Of a stretch of DNA of 64,000 bases, positions 1 to 10,497 are shown in pieces (within the stretch, counting starts at the first letter, position 1; every line of letters begins with the position of its first letter). Under the pieces are notes generated by a model, which saw nothing but the letters and a program-made list of their open reading frames with translations, did not search any database and was not told the DNA's origin. The stretch spans positions 1-64,000 of the forward strand of contig DXCW01000111.1 of NCBI GenBank assembly GCA_019115805.1, in the 5' to 3' direction. Position numbers and translations under genes: made by a program. This DNA comes from Candidatus Sphingobacterium stercorigallinarum (GTDB taxonomy: Bacteria; Bacteroidota; Bacteroidia; Sphingobacteriales; Sphingobacteriaceae).

Positions 1-56
1 GCTCTGGTTGCAAATTTATATTCCATAGTAACGTCGATTAATGAATGCTAAGCATT

Positions 57-851
57 TTAAAAACCCAAGGGTGATGGATATTTAAAATCGTAATTCAGCA
101 AATTAATAATCTTTTCGGAAGTCACATACTTTTTAAAATCGTTTTTCGATTCAAAGCGAGAAGGCACATCAAAATGGTATCTTTTTGCACTTGCGAGAAT
201 AACCTCCTTTTTTGTAGGGTGCACTGGGGCCACCACATTATAAACACCTAAGGGAATGTCGATATTCGACACCTTTTCCATCAGGTTTAACACATCGTCC
301 AGGTGAACGAAATTCGCGAGTTGTTCGCCAGTTTGGCAAACACGGTTCTGAAAATATTTGGCAAATATCCGGTCCTTTCCAAAAAGTCCTCCCAGCCTAA
401 ACACAATTGTATTTGGCAACTTTTGTAACCGGATTTCGGCCGCATAAAGATTCGCATCCATAAGCGACCGTTCACTGTAACTCTCGTCATATCGACCGGT
501 TAAATCGGGATAAATACCGACCGAACTGAGAAACAACATTTTCCCGTAATCAAGTCCGGATAAGGCTTCCCGTATACGGCCGAATCGTTGCTTAACTTCT
601 TCAACAGAAAGGCGCCGAGTAGCGGGTACCGACACGACAACAAAATCGAAATGTACCTGATGTGAAATTAGCAATTCTTGCTCCGCATCAAAATCATGGG
701 TTATCGCCTGGACGCCATCATCCAATAGTCGTTTTCGCTTCTCTTCGTTGGTTGTGGTTGCCCAAATCCTATCTCCCAAGCGAACATGACGTTTGACCAG
801 CTCTTCTCCGACCCAACCGCAACCTAAAACCAGGATATTCCGTTGCGACAT
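57..851 (-). CDS. NAD-dependent epimerase/dehydratase (SDR, YeeZ-like)
   Basis: N-terminal Rossmann-like motif ILVLGCGWVGEELVKRH; 264 aa ORF. Confidence 0.75.
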   Translation of the reverse strand: MSQRNILVLGCGWVGEELVKRHVRLGDRIWATTTNEEKRKRLLDDGVQAITHDFDAEQELLISHQVHFDFVVVSVPATRRLSVEEVKQRFGRIREALSGLDYGKMLFLSSVGIYPDLTGRYDESYSERSLMDANLYAAEIRLQKLPNTIVFRLGGLFGKDRIFAKYFQNRVCQTGEQLANFVHLDDVLNLMEKVSNIDIPLGVYNVVAPVHPTKKEVILASAKRYHFDVPSRFESKNDFKKYVTSEKIINLLNYDFKYPSPLGF

Positions 852-860
852 ACTATTGAT

Positions 861-2333
861 CTAATAGGCCTTCGCGAATAACACGCGTCTAGCGGACGGC
901 TTTCCAGTAAAAATACATACACCCTCCTCATCTATAGCGTCTAAAGGAATACAACGAATCGTTGCTTTCGTCTCCTCTTTAATTCTCTTCTCAGTTTCAA
1001 CCGTACCATCCCAATGGCAGCTGATGAACCCGCCTTTGGTCTCCAGTGTTTCTCGGAATTCCTCGTAGCTATCGACCTTAGTGATATGCTCATCCCGGAA
1101 TGTCAATGCCTTTTCAAATATACTATCTTGTATCTCCGTTAACAGATTTGCGATGCGGTCAGGCAATCCCGCTTGTTCTACGGTTTCTTTGGTTTGCAAA
1201 TCGCGCCGCGCAAGCTCAACAGTCCCGTTATTCATATCTCTTGCACCTATGGCTACGCGAAGAGGTACTCCCTTTAACTCCCATTCTGCAAACTTGAACC
1301 CTGGCCGCTGTGTATCCCTATCGTCAAACTTGGTGCGCACGCCCAGTTGGGCAAGTGCTGCCATCAGCTGTTTGACATATTCTTCGACTTTCGACTTCTC
1401 TTCCTCAGTCCTATAAATGGGTACAATCACCACTTGGACGGGAGCTAATTTAGGTGGCAAAACGAGTCCTTGATCGTCAGAATGCGCCATGATCAACGCC
1501 CCCATTAATCGAGTCGACACGCCCCAAGAGGTTGCCCAGACATGATCTAACTTTCCTTCTTTATTGGTAAATTTAACATCAAACGCTTTCGCAAAATTCT
1601 GTCCTAAAAAATGCGACGTTCCGGCTTGCAACGCTTTACCATCTTGCATGAGGGCTTCAATACATAACGTATCGACCGCTCCCGCAAAACGCTCATTTTC
1701 GGTTTTTCTTCCTTTCACAACGGGTACAGCCAAGGTCTCTTCCGCAAACTCAGCATATACCTCTAACATTTGCTCCGTCTCAGCGATCGCCTCTTCCCGA
1801 GTAGCATGCGCTGTATGCCCCTCCTGCCACAAGAATTCGGCTGTTCGCAAAAACAACCGTGTTCGCATCTCCCAACGGACCACATTCGCCCACTGGTTCA
1901 CCAATATAGGAAGGTCTCGGTAGGACTCAATCCAGCCACGATAAGTGTTCCAAATTATCGTCTCCGAAGTGGGCCTGACAATGAGCTCCTCTTCCAGCTT
2001 TGCCTCCTCATCCACTACAATCTGCCCGCTGCCATCATTTTTCAACCTATAGTGAGTAACCACCGCACATTCGGTAGCAAACCCCTCCACATGCGAGGCC
2101 TCTTTCGAAAAGAAAGACTTGGGAATAAACAATGGGAAATAGGCGTTAGCGTGTCCTGTTTCCTTAAACCGCGCATCCAACACCGACTGCATGCGTTCCC
2201 ATATCGCGTACCCATACGGTTTGATAACCATACAACCTCTGACTGCCGAATACTCGGCTAAATCCGCCTTGATTACTAAATCGTTATACCATTGTGAATA
2301 GTCTTCACTTCGGCTCGTAATCCCTTTACCCAT
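861..2333 (-). CDS. proS: prolyl-tRNA synthetase (short archaeal/eukaryal-like type)
   Basis: Class II aaRS motifs ([39 protein letters not shown]); 490 aa. Confidence 0.95.
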   Translation of the reverse strand: MGKGITSRSEDYSQWYNDLVIKADLAEYSAVRGCMVIKPYGYAIWERMQSVLDARFKETGHANAYFPLFIPKSFFSKEASHVEGFATECAVVTHYRLKNDGSGQIVVDEEAKLEEELIVRPTSETIIWNTYRGWIESYRDLPILVNQWANVVRWEMRTRLFLRTAEFLWQEGHTAHATREEAIAETEQMLEVYAEFAEETLAVPVVKGRKTENERFAGAVDTLCIEALMQDGKALQAGTSHFLGQNFAKAFDVKFTNKEGKLDHVWATSWGVSTRLMGALIMAHSDDQGLVLPPKLAPVQVVIVPIYRTEEEKSKVEEYVKQLMAALAQLGVRTKFDDRDTQRPGFKFAEWELKGVPLRVAIGARDMNNGTVELARRDLQTKETVEQAGLPDRIANLLTEIQDSIFEKALTFRDEHITKVDSYEEFRETLETKGGFISCHWDGTVETEKRIKEETKATIRCIPLDAIDEEGVCIFTGKPSARRVLFAKAY

Positions 2334-2539
2334 TGGAATGAAAAATTGTGTAAAACTTAAAATTATATAAAAGAGTGTTTATTGTGCTAAAAAGCCCTTC
2401 GTTATCATCGACATCAATCATTTCCAGCATTCAAGAAAATTATTTGTAAATTTGAATGATAGATTAAACCCCTTCGATAAAACCGGGTCTAAGTTAATAA
2501 TTAATGACTGCATTATCGAATTTTAAGCGGCGAGGAATC

Positions 2540-3673
2540 ATGAAAAACGACAAGATATTTAACAAAATAATCATCGGTAGCGTGGCGGCACTATTTCTAC
2601 TTTTAAATAGTGCATGTTCGACCAGTAGTAGAACCGTATACCGCGATGATGTTTATAATAATCAGGACACACGAACAGTATATCAAAGTCCCGATTATTA
2701 CTATACCGATGAAGAAGCGGGAGATAGTCAAGTTGCTCAATCTGATTATTATGCGGATGAGTACACTGACGAGGAATACGTAGAAGATGGCGGCTATCAG
2801 GACTTAGAATACGCCAACCGGATCAATCGATTCTACTACTCGTCTCCAGGAATGGCGTATTACGACCCTTGGTTTGATCCGTGGTACGGATATAGTGGCT
2901 TTGGTCTCGGTTGGAATTCGGGATGGGGCTGGTCTCTCGGGTTCAATTGGGGTTCACCTTGGTACGGCTATGGCTGGGGTTCACCTTGGTATGGACGCGG
3001 TTGGGGATCGCCTTGGTACGGGTATAACTATTGGGGGCCGAGCTCCTACTATAGCTATTGGGGACATCCTTACTACTATGGCGGGAATCATTATTACAGT
3101 GGCGGTAGTCGCTATTACGCAGACCGTCAACCTTCCTATAGAACGCCTTATAATAGAAATAGCGGACGTACCGCCATCACGCGAGACGCCAGTGGACGTA
3201 TACACACAGGGCGTACAGCGAGCAGACGCACAGCGACCTCTCGGAGTGATGGAACGGTTAGACGCACAACAAACGACCGGGGAACAGTGAATCGCACACC
3301 CAGCTCAAGAACTGCGGATCGGCGCACCCCTGGCACTGTTAACAGGACTCCGACATCACGTACACAACCGAATAGAGGGACCGTGACACGCACGCCCCGA
3401 AATAGAAATCAAGGAACGGTAAACCGTACGCCGACCTCACGGACTAGTCCACGGGTTAATCGTTCGGCGCCTACCCGTCAGACACCTGCCAGCCGCTCAC
3501 GGGGAACAATACAACAGCGCACTCCCTCAAGGAATACGCCTCCCGCACGTTCTAGTGGCAGAATAAACAGAGGGACCCCTAGCAGCAGCAGCGGGATTAG
3601 CCGAGGCAGCTCGGGTAGCCGTAGTTCTGGAGGTGGCGGGGCTTCCTCGGGAAGAAGCAGCGGCAGACGTTAA
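2540..3673 (+). CDS. low-complexity lipoprotein-like protein: acidic, then GSPWYG(Y/R)GW repeats, then Arg/Thr/Ser-rich tail
   Basis: ORF 2504..3673; signal peptide/lipobox-like MKNDKIFNKIIIGSVAALFLLLNSACS starts at 2540; internal repeats. Confidence 0.7.
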   Translation: MKNDKIFNKIIIGSVAALFLLLNSACSTSSRTVYRDDVYNNQDTRTVYQSPDYYYTDEEAGDSQVAQSDYYADEYTDEEYVEDGGYQDLEYANRINRFYYSSPGMAYYDPWFDPWYGYSGFGLGWNSGWGWSLGFNWGSPWYGYGWGSPWYGRGWGSPWYGYNYWGPSSYYSYWGHPYYYGGNHYYSGGSRYYADRQPSYRTPYNRNSGRTAITRDASGRIHTGRTASRRTATSRSDGTVRRTTNDRGTVNRTPSSRTADRRTPGTVNRTPTSRTQPNRGTVTRTPRNRNQGTVNRTPTSRTSPRVNRSAPTRQTPASRSRGTIQQRTPSRNTPPARSSGRINRGTPSSSSGISRGSSGSRSSGGGGASSGRSSGRR

Positions 3674-3712
3674 AACAAGCCCATAGCCGAAGCATTATCG
3701 GCTCAAGTATAG

Positions 3713-3746
3713 AAAATGCCTAATGTTAAAACATTAGGCATTTTTT
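3713..3746 (+). terminator. intrinsic terminator after the repeat-rich lipoprotein gene
   Basis: AAAATGCCTAATGT-TAAA-ACATTAGGCATTTTTT. Confidence 0.85.
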
Positions 3747-3810
3747 CCGTGCTGGACATATTGTCGTATATTTACAGGGGATATTTGACAGCAGATAAAC
3801 ATAAAAATTA

Positions 3811-5362
3811 CATGAAGCGAACCTTACTCTTCACCCTCTTTATTGCTGGGTTCTCGAGCTTTCACACCGCAAATGCGCAATCCTTAATCGACAATGCCCT
3901 TTCTGTCTCACGAGACCTGAATTCAGGGACAGCACGTTTTAAGGCTATGGGTGGTGTTGGAACAGCACTAGGTGGCGACATCAGCTCCATATCTGGTAAT
4001 CCAGCTGGACTGGGATTTTACGGTCAATCCGATTTTTCCATCAGCGTGAACTATTTGAACAATTCAAACCGATCAAATTTTTTCGGAAATTCCACCACTC
4101 AACAGCAAGGGACTTTAGGTTTGGAAAACGTAGGTGTGGTCATACATTATCCTACGTTTAATGCTCCCGACTACGGCTGGCAAAATTTCAATTTCGGATT
4201 TAGTGTGGACAGGCAAAATAACTTTGCAGATCACCTCAACTATTCGGGGATCAATGCGGACAACTCGATCATGCATTATTACTCCGATCTCATGGAAGAT
4301 GATAACGCGTTCGCCTCCGACTTTTTGAGCTCGTATTTAGTCGATGTGGACCGAAACGGCCGATACGTACCGACCGTCTTGGAAGCTGATCCCAAAGCGC
4401 AGCAGATTGATGTGATAACGAAGGGGGCGAAATACCGTGCTAACGTATCGGTTGGAGGCAATTACAGCAACAAGTTTTATATAGGAGCTACATTTGGCTT
4501 TACGTCATTTAAGTACGACTCGAAAAACACCTTCTACGAAGGCGGATGGACAAAAACTGCAGCAGAAATCGGTCAGGACAATCCCAATTCCGAATTTTTA
4601 GACCCCGGAAAACCGGCTTATCAATATACCGACATCAACTATGATCTTGATGACTTTAACGACATCTATTATGAAGGTTCCGGTGTCAACATGGGCATCG
4701 GTATGATTTACAAACCCAGTTGGGATTGGAATATCGGTCTTAATATTACAACTCCAACCTGGACCGCAATCCGTGAGGAAAGCCGGATAGAAACATCTGC
4801 TCAATATTATCAATCAGAAAACAGCGATACACCACTCCATCCCAGCTATTATTCCGAGCTTACCGGAGGAGTTTACGATTACACCATCATTTCTCCGTGG
4901 AAAACCTCGGTCGGGCTAACAAAATTCTTCTCGAGAGGTCTCCTGTCCGCTGATTTGGAATACATAAACTACTCGTCGATTAAATATCGAGAAAGTGCGG
5001 GCGGCGCAGATTATAGCTTCGAAAACCAGCAAAATCTAGCGATTCAAAATCTGTACAGAGGAACATTTAATTTCAAGGTTGGAGGGGAATTCCTATTTAC
5101 TGATCGACTGGCCGCGCGAGCCGGCATGCATTTATTAGGCTCCCCATATAAAGGTGCTGAAGAAATGGATTATATTGCTAGTGCCGGACTAGGATACGTC
5201 ATCACAAATTCTATTTACGTAGATCTTACTGCTCAGCAATACAAAGCCATCAACTACAATCACCACGCTTACCCGATGGGGAGCTGGGACAGTCCCATTC
5301 CTACGGCAAAGGTGAAAAACAACCGCACCAACGTCGTACTTACCTTAGGCGCCAAATTTTAG
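3811..5362 (+). CDS. outer membrane protein of OmpP1/FadL-like beta-barrel type
   Basis: Signal peptide MKRTLLFTLFIAGFSSFHTANAQ; barrel-like sequence. The ORF-track start at 3716 lies inside a terminator, so the start is moved to 3811. Confidence 0.7.
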
Positions 5363-5377
5363 ACGAACAGCAAAACG

Positions 5378-5413
5378 AAAAAAGATCCAGCCGCATGGCT
5401 GGATCTTTTTTTT
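5378..5413. terminator. bidirectional terminator between convergent genes
   Basis: AAAAAAGATCCAGCC-GCAT-GGCTGGATCTTTTTTTT. Confidence 0.85.
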
Positions 5414-5431
5414 ATGTACTCGGTGCGTGAA

Positions 5432-6784
5432 CTAGGCATCCTGTTGCGGAGCTCTACGAACAAACAGGTTATAATTTTCATGTTTTTCCACCACGATTGC
5501 CTCCCCAACTTCGATATAACTATCAAGTGCAATAGCATCATACCAGACCCCCTCGATTTCTATTTTTCCACTTGGACGCATCACGGTCCGCGCAACCCCA
5601 TTCTTATGAATTAAACTCGCTTTCGATGCCGATGAGGTATATCCTTCCGTCGAACGCTGTTCATCTTGTAAAACCAATTTTTTAAAGGCACTCGAGTCGA
5701 GAATATTACGCCCAAAAATAACCATCAGCACAATGGTCAACACCATCGCACCAATCACGATAATAAAGGAATTCATCAATAATCCAGGTTGTGTAAGTTT
5801 AAAATCAAAATAATCATTAGCCACCATTGAGAACGCTAAACCACAGAGCATTAAAATAATCCCTGAAATCCCAGCAATCCCAAAACCTGGAATGACAAAT
5901 ATCTCCAAGGTCATCAATAACACACCTACTACAAAAATAGCGATTTCCCAGTGGTCAGCGAGACCTTGTAACCATAATGGAGCAAAAAACAGCACTCCAC
6001 AAAGCACTGCTACCACCAAGGCAAAACCAATACCAGGTGTTTGGAGCTCAAAATAAATACCTCCAATAATCCCCATGATGAGCAAACCGCTGACCAAGGG
6101 ATTGATAAGAAATCGTATGACCTGATCAACCCAAGTCACTTTGTGGGCAATAATTTGCGGTTGGTCAATGTCTAAAGCTGCATAAATTTCTTCCGTACTT
6201 TTTACACTTTTCTTGGCTAAACCGATATCGACTGCCTCCGAGGTTGTCAGCGTCAACAACTTCCCTTCCTCTTTTAACGATGGCAAGGAAACAGACGGAT
6301 CCACGAAAGCCTCCGCTACACGAGGGTCCCGCCCTTTCGTTTCAGCCGTAGCTCGCATCAATCCACGCATATAGGATTGGTATTTCTCTGGCATAATATC
6401 CCCGCTTTGATTGACCACAGAAGCCGCCCCTAAACTTGCCCCCGTCTGCATAAAAATATGATCTGAGGCCAAGGCAATTAGGGCACCTGCAGAGGCTGCA
6501 TTGTTGTTTACATACACAATACTTTCAAATCGGTTGGCATTCAATAAACTCGAACGTATGGAGTCGGCAAAATTTAACGCACCACCAAAAGTATTCAGAT
6601 CGATAAGAAAATAATCTACCTGATTCTGCTCTGCTTGCGCTAACGCATTTTTCACCGTGCGCCAAGCGTTCGGACCAATATCCTCTTTAACCGAAACAGT
6701 ATAAATTGATTGTCCTGCGCTATGCTGAGCCATCAGCACTATCAAGGTAGCAACACCAAAAATGAATTTCGTAATTTTGCTCAT
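5432..6784 (-). CDS. NfeD family membrane serine protease (ClpP-class domain plus NfeD domain)
   Basis: NNNAASAGALIALASDHIFM ClpP-class motif, multiple TM segments, C-terminal OB-like NfeD domain. Confidence 0.85.
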   Translation of the reverse strand: MSKITKFIFGVATLIVLMAQHSAGQSIYTVSVKEDIGPNAWRTVKNALAQAEQNQVDYFLIDLNTFGGALNFADSIRSSLLNANRFESIVYVNNNAASAGALIALASDHIFMQTGASLGAASVVNQSGDIMPEKYQSYMRGLMRATAETKGRDPRVAEAFVDPSVSLPSLKEEGKLLTLTTSEAVDIGLAKKSVKSTEEIYAALDIDQPQIIAHKVTWVDQVIRFLINPLVSGLLIMGIIGGIYFELQTPGIGFALVVAVLCGVLFFAPLWLQGLADHWEIAIFVVGVLLMTLEIFVIPGFGIAGISGIILMLCGLAFSMVANDYFDFKLTQPGLLMNSFIIVIGAMVLTIVLMVIFGRNILDSSAFKKLVLQDEQRSTEGYTSSASKASLIHKNGVARTVMRPSGKIEIEGVWYDAIALDSYIEVGEAIVVEKHENYNLFVRRAPQQDA

Positions 6785-6824
6785 ATGATCTTAGTTTATG
6801 ACCCAATAATAACGCTGCTATCGG

Positions 6825-7574
6825 ATGACTAAAGATACGATAAATAAAGTTTTCCAGAAAGCGTTCCAATCGAATATCTGGAAAATAGAAATGGATACGG
6901 AACAACATCAACTCGCTATTGAAACCAGAGATACGGACACCACTATACCCACATTTTACGCGATTGACTTCAAAGGAACCGCCCTTATGCATCCGCTGAT
7001 CATGGAGGAAAAAGAATGGACGTTAGATGGGATACAAAACGGCTTTATCGTCCTAAAATGTGTCGGTGAACACACGCCAATACAAGAAGGCGTTCAAGTG
7101 CGACGAATAAGCGACGGACAAAACACCTATTTCAGTAGAGAACACATCCTAGTCGACACGTTTGCGCACTGCATTATTGTCCGACACCGCAACATCGCTA
7201 GCGGACAATTGTGGAAAATAGCGCTCGACACCGGTCAATCCGAGCCGTTCACGGAAAGCGAAACGCCCGCAACTGTCCATACGGTCAATTACCCAATCCC
7301 GTATAAAGACACCCCTGCGTTTTTCGAAAATACGCCCTTCGAAAGACCGCTTTGGCTAAGCAAAGTAGAAAACAATTATTTATGGTGTTATCATCAAGTC
7401 ACCGAGAATGGGTTCGATCTTATTTTAACGAAAAGTGATTTAAACCAAATACTGGATCAGCAAGTCATACTCTCGGGTATGGAGAAAATGATTCCTCAAC
7501 CTTATTTTCAATTGGGAAATCAGATTTTCTTTATGACTTATAATAAGCGAAAAATTATCGCATTTTTAGTATAA
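6825..7574 (+). CDS. conserved hypothetical protein (DUF4905-like)
   Basis: 249 aa ORF, divergent from nfeD with a 40 bp gap. Confidence 0.6.
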   Translation: MTKDTINKVFQKAFQSNIWKIEMDTEQHQLAIETRDTDTTIPTFYAIDFKGTALMHPLIMEEKEWTLDGIQNGFIVLKCVGEHTPIQEGVQVRRISDGQNTYFSREHILVDTFAHCIIVRHRNIASGQLWKIALDTGQSEPFTESETPATVHTVNYPIPYKDTPAFFENTPFERPLWLSKVENNYLWCYHQVTENGFDLILTKSDLNQILDQQVILSGMEKMIPQPYFQLGNQIFFMTYNKRKIIAFLV

Positions 7575-7585
7575 TTGCATCTGAA

Positions 7586-8512
7586 ATGAAGGAACATTTA
7601 CTATGGACCCCTTATCGACGGGTTTCTACTCTCTTTTCGGTGTTTTTTGTTTTTCTGTGTGTTGTCACTACGCAAGCTCAGACGACTACACCGAGCACCG
7701 AAACCACCGTCATCGATGGAAAAACATACATCACCCACCCGATTCATGCAAAAGACACCTATTATTCGTTAAGTAGAATATATGGAGTGCCTGTGAAGAA
7801 CATCATGGATGCAAATAACCGGAAGAGTCTTCGCGTGGGGGATTTCGCGCATATACCCGCAGCAGAAAAAAACATAACTAAAAAAACAGACTCGAGTGAC
7901 GCTATTTCATCCACGCAAGAAACAACCAACACCAAACCGCTAGGCAGCGGGGTGCGAGAGACTGTAACTGGTAAGGTCTTAACCGAATATAAAGTCGGTG
8001 CAAAGGAAACGCTGTTTTCTATTGCTCGGCGATTCGGAAGTACCGTCGAGGATGTTAAAAAACTAAACGGGCTGGATTCGGACGCTTTAAAAGAAGGACA
8101 GGTCCTCAAGATCCCCGATGGGCCGGTCTCGATTACGACTACGTCGACCGCTCCCTCGGCAATCAATATCCCGTTACCCGATAACATCACTCGAGAAGAA
8201 ATTGAATTCGAAACCAATCGGTACGGCATCCGAGAAAAAAAAGAAAAAGGTATCGGTATTTGGATGGATAATTTAGAAGCGCGGGGGAAAAGCAATCTAG
8301 CGCTTCATCGAACCGCACCAGTGGGCACCATTCTAAAGATTACCAATCCACTTACTAAAAGCGTAACCTTCGCCAAGGTGGTCGGTAAGTTTTCGGAAAC
8401 TGCAGAAAGCAAAGATGCAATCGTTATTTTATCCAAATCTGCAGCATCTTATATCGGTGCGTTAGATCGACGATTCCTGATAGAAATTACCTACGGCGCT
8501 CCCGTAAACTAG
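7586..8512 (+). CDS. secreted LysM-domain protein with C-terminal RlpA-like double-psi beta-barrel
   Basis: Signal peptide; two LysM-like segments (HAKDTYYSLSRIYGVPVKNIMDANN, YKVGAKETLFSIARRFGSTVEDVKKLNGL). Confidence 0.8.
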   Translation: MKEHLLWTPYRRVSTLFSVFFVFLCVVTTQAQTTTPSTETTVIDGKTYITHPIHAKDTYYSLSRIYGVPVKNIMDANNRKSLRVGDFAHIPAAEKNITKKTDSSDAISSTQETTNTKPLGSGVRETVTGKVLTEYKVGAKETLFSIARRFGSTVEDVKKLNGLDSDALKEGQVLKIPDGPVSITTTSTAPSAINIPLPDNITREEIEFETNRYGIREKKEKGIGIWMDNLEARGKSNLALHRTAPVGTILKITNPLTKSVTFAKVVGKFSETAESKDAIVILSKSAASYIGALDRRFLIEITYGAPVN

Positions 8513-8524
8513 ATTACGAGTGAC

Positions 8525-9175
8525 ATGTGTACACGCAACCGTCCATTTTTAATAGGTATTGCCGGAAGCAGTGGCTCCGGGAAGACATTTTTTTTGAAAA
8601 ACTTTCTTGATCACTTTGCCGCGGATCAAATCACGTTGATTTCTCAAGATGATTATTATATCCCCGCGAACACCAAAACGCAGGAAGAGAATCGACTTTA
8701 TAATTTCGATGTCCCCACGGCAATTAATCGATCACTATTTTTCGACCATATTCGCGATCTTCTTGACGGCAAGTCTGTCACCCAACTGGAATACACTTTC
8801 AACAACCCAAGCATCGCGCCCAAAGTATTAGAGATCAAACCAGCGCCCGTGCTCGTAGTGGAGGGCTTATTTATATTTCACTATCAAGAGATCAACGACT
8901 TACTGGATTACAGGATCTTTCTAGAAGCAGACGAATCAATCGCCCTCAAGAGACGGTTGAGAAGGGATCTAATCGAGCGTGGTTACGGCCACGATGACGT
9001 CATGTACAAATGGGTCAACCATGTGTTACCGGCGTTTAAATCGTATTTATTACCGCACCGCGAACAATGCGACTTAGTCATCAAAAACAACATCGACGAT
9101 CCGGGCATTATTACTGATTATACCGCGCAAATCGCGCTTGAATTAAAACAACAGCTACCCCTAAAGACCCCGTAA
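8525..9175 (+). CDS. udk: uridine kinase
   Basis: P-loop GIAGSSGSGKT; SQDDYYIP; VEGLFIFH; 216 aa. Confidence 0.85.
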   Translation: MCTRNRPFLIGIAGSSGSGKTFFLKNFLDHFAADQITLISQDDYYIPANTKTQEENRLYNFDVPTAINRSLFFDHIRDLLDGKSVTQLEYTFNNPSIAPKVLEIKPAPVLVVEGLFIFHYQEINDLLDYRIFLEADESIALKRRLRRDLIERGYGHDDVMYKWVNHVLPAFKSYLLPHREQCDLVIKNNIDDPGIITDYTAQIALELKQQLPLKTP

Positions 9176-9178
9176 CCC

Positions 9179-9319
9179 ATGAACAAGCTCGAAACAATCG
9201 ACATCAACTTGTCGCAGGAAATGCGGAAATGCTTTTGGTCCTCCGAAGAGCTATGTTTCAAAAAATGTTGTAAGAAATATAAAAAGGGAAAACGGTGCAA
9301 AAAATGTCCCAAAAGCTAA
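9179..9319 (+). CDS. 46-aa Cys/Lys-rich small protein
   Basis: Read manually: MNKLETIDINLSQEMRKCFWSSEELCFKKCCKKYKKGKRCKKCPKS*, 3 bp after the udk stop; below the ORF-track length cutoff. Confidence 0.6.
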   Translation: MNKLETIDINLSQEMRKCFWSSEELCFKKCCKKYKKGKRCKKCPKS

Positions 9320-9439
9320 ACAAGAAATTTTTCTTGCATTAAAAACCGACACGAATTCTCGTCTATATTTATTTAGATTTATCGATTATTTACATTCATA
9401 GGATAGTTATTCATTCGATAAGCTGTAATTTTGCCACAT

Positions 9440-9994
9440 ATGATTGTGTCTGCCAACATATTGAAATGGGGAATGAGGCTGTACCCCCCACTCTTCTTTC
9501 AGCGGATATGGGTCAAAAACATCCATCCCGATTTTATGGGCGCAGACATCACCATCTACAAAAGCCTATTAAACATTAATGCCAATAAGTCCATTTTCGG
9601 CGGGACCATATTTTCGGCGATTGATCCATTTTATCCCGTTTTACTCGACCAGTATTTTCAACATAATGGTATAAGACGAACGGTAGCCTGGTTAAAGACC
9701 GCGCAGATAGACTATATCAAACCCGCTCGACATCAATTGAGAATTCAAGTTAGGCTGGATCAAACTATATTGACTGAGGCGCTAACACATATCCAGTATG
9801 AAGGCAAAATTACACGCACCTTTCACACACGTATTTTTGACGCGCAAGGTACACTGTGTGCAGTAGCACATAACGAAATATACATCCGAGATTTGGACTT
9901 TGATTTCGAAGAACGAGACCAACGCCCAAAGGAAAGCTCGGCATCAAAAGAACGGGAGAACTTGAAACAGATCTCCAACCCGAACAAACCGTAA
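9440..9994 (+). CDS. DUF4442-type hotdog-fold (thioesterase-like) protein
   Basis: 187 aa ORF; the track start at 9431 is the TTG of a TAATTTTG promoter box, ATG at 9440. Confidence 0.7.
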   Translation: MIVSANILKWGMRLYPPLFFQRIWVKNIHPDFMGADITIYKSLLNINANKSIFGGTIFSAIDPFYPVLLDQYFQHNGIRRTVAWLKTAQIDYIKPARHQLRIQVRLDQTILTEALTHIQYEGKITRTFHTRIFDAQGTLCAVAHNEIYIRDLDFDFEERDQRPKESSASKERENLKQISNPNKP

Positions 9995-10070
9995 AAATAT
10001 TGTAAATAAAAAAGGAATATTGGCCATATTCCCCCCAAATTTTAATTTGGGCTTAATGAGCCAACAATTT

Positions 10071-10493
10071 ATGAAAAAAGTAGCCCTACCTCTTGCGCTT
10101 GTTTTCGCTTTGGGATCCTGCCAAAACGCTAACGTACAAAACAACGATCAAAAGCTTGCCCAGCAAGCCATTGAAATTCATGATGAAATCATGCCTCAAA
10201 TCCCTAAGTTTGACAAAACATCCGTAAAAATTGATTCAATATTAACTCACCTACAAGGATATGCGGAAAAAGACGAGTTACTGGATACGGTACAACTAAA
10301 ATCCGAGCTATTGGATCTCAAAGACAGTATTGAAACCGCGACAGACAACATGATGACTTGGATGAGAGACTACGATGCCACCAGTCAAGAAGAATCCTAT
10401 CAGCAAAACGAGGTCGATAAAATATCGACAATGAAACAGCAATTTGATCGGGTCCAGCAACAGATTAACCAAACCCTTGGAAATCTAAAATAA
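10071..10493 (+). CDS. small lipoprotein of unknown function
   Basis: MKKVALPLALVFALGSCQN lipobox-like; ORF 10020..10493. Confidence 0.6.
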   Translation: MKKVALPLALVFALGSCQNANVQNNDQKLAQQAIEIHDEIMPQIPKFDKTSVKIDSILTHLQGYAEKDELLDTVQLKSELLDLKDSIETATDNMMTWMRDYDATSQEESYQQNEVDKISTMKQQFDRVQQQINQTLGNLK

Positions 10494-10497
10494 CAAC

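Noticed and set aside
1081-2261. Plus-strand ORFs opposite proS (1081, 1100, 1564, 1770)
   Set aside because: Antisense shadows of a strongly conserved proS; no recognisable protein features.
2874-3393. Overlapping ORFs in the repeat-rich gene (2874 +, 2981 -, 3148 -)
   Set aside because: Alternate-frame open reading caused by low-complexity repeats.
3290-3480. Possible CRISPR-like repeats
   Set aside because: Repeats are imperfect, in frame and part of the coding sequence (GTVNRTPTSRT), with no regular unique spacers.
3716-3810. Supplied ORF start of the OmpP1-like protein at 3716
   Set aside because: It lies within a strong intrinsic terminator (3713-3746); a signal peptide starts at ATG 3811.
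9321-9336. CAAGAAATTTTTCTTG palindrome as terminator of the small Cys-rich gene
   Set aside because: AT-rich, short and without a U-tract; could be chance.
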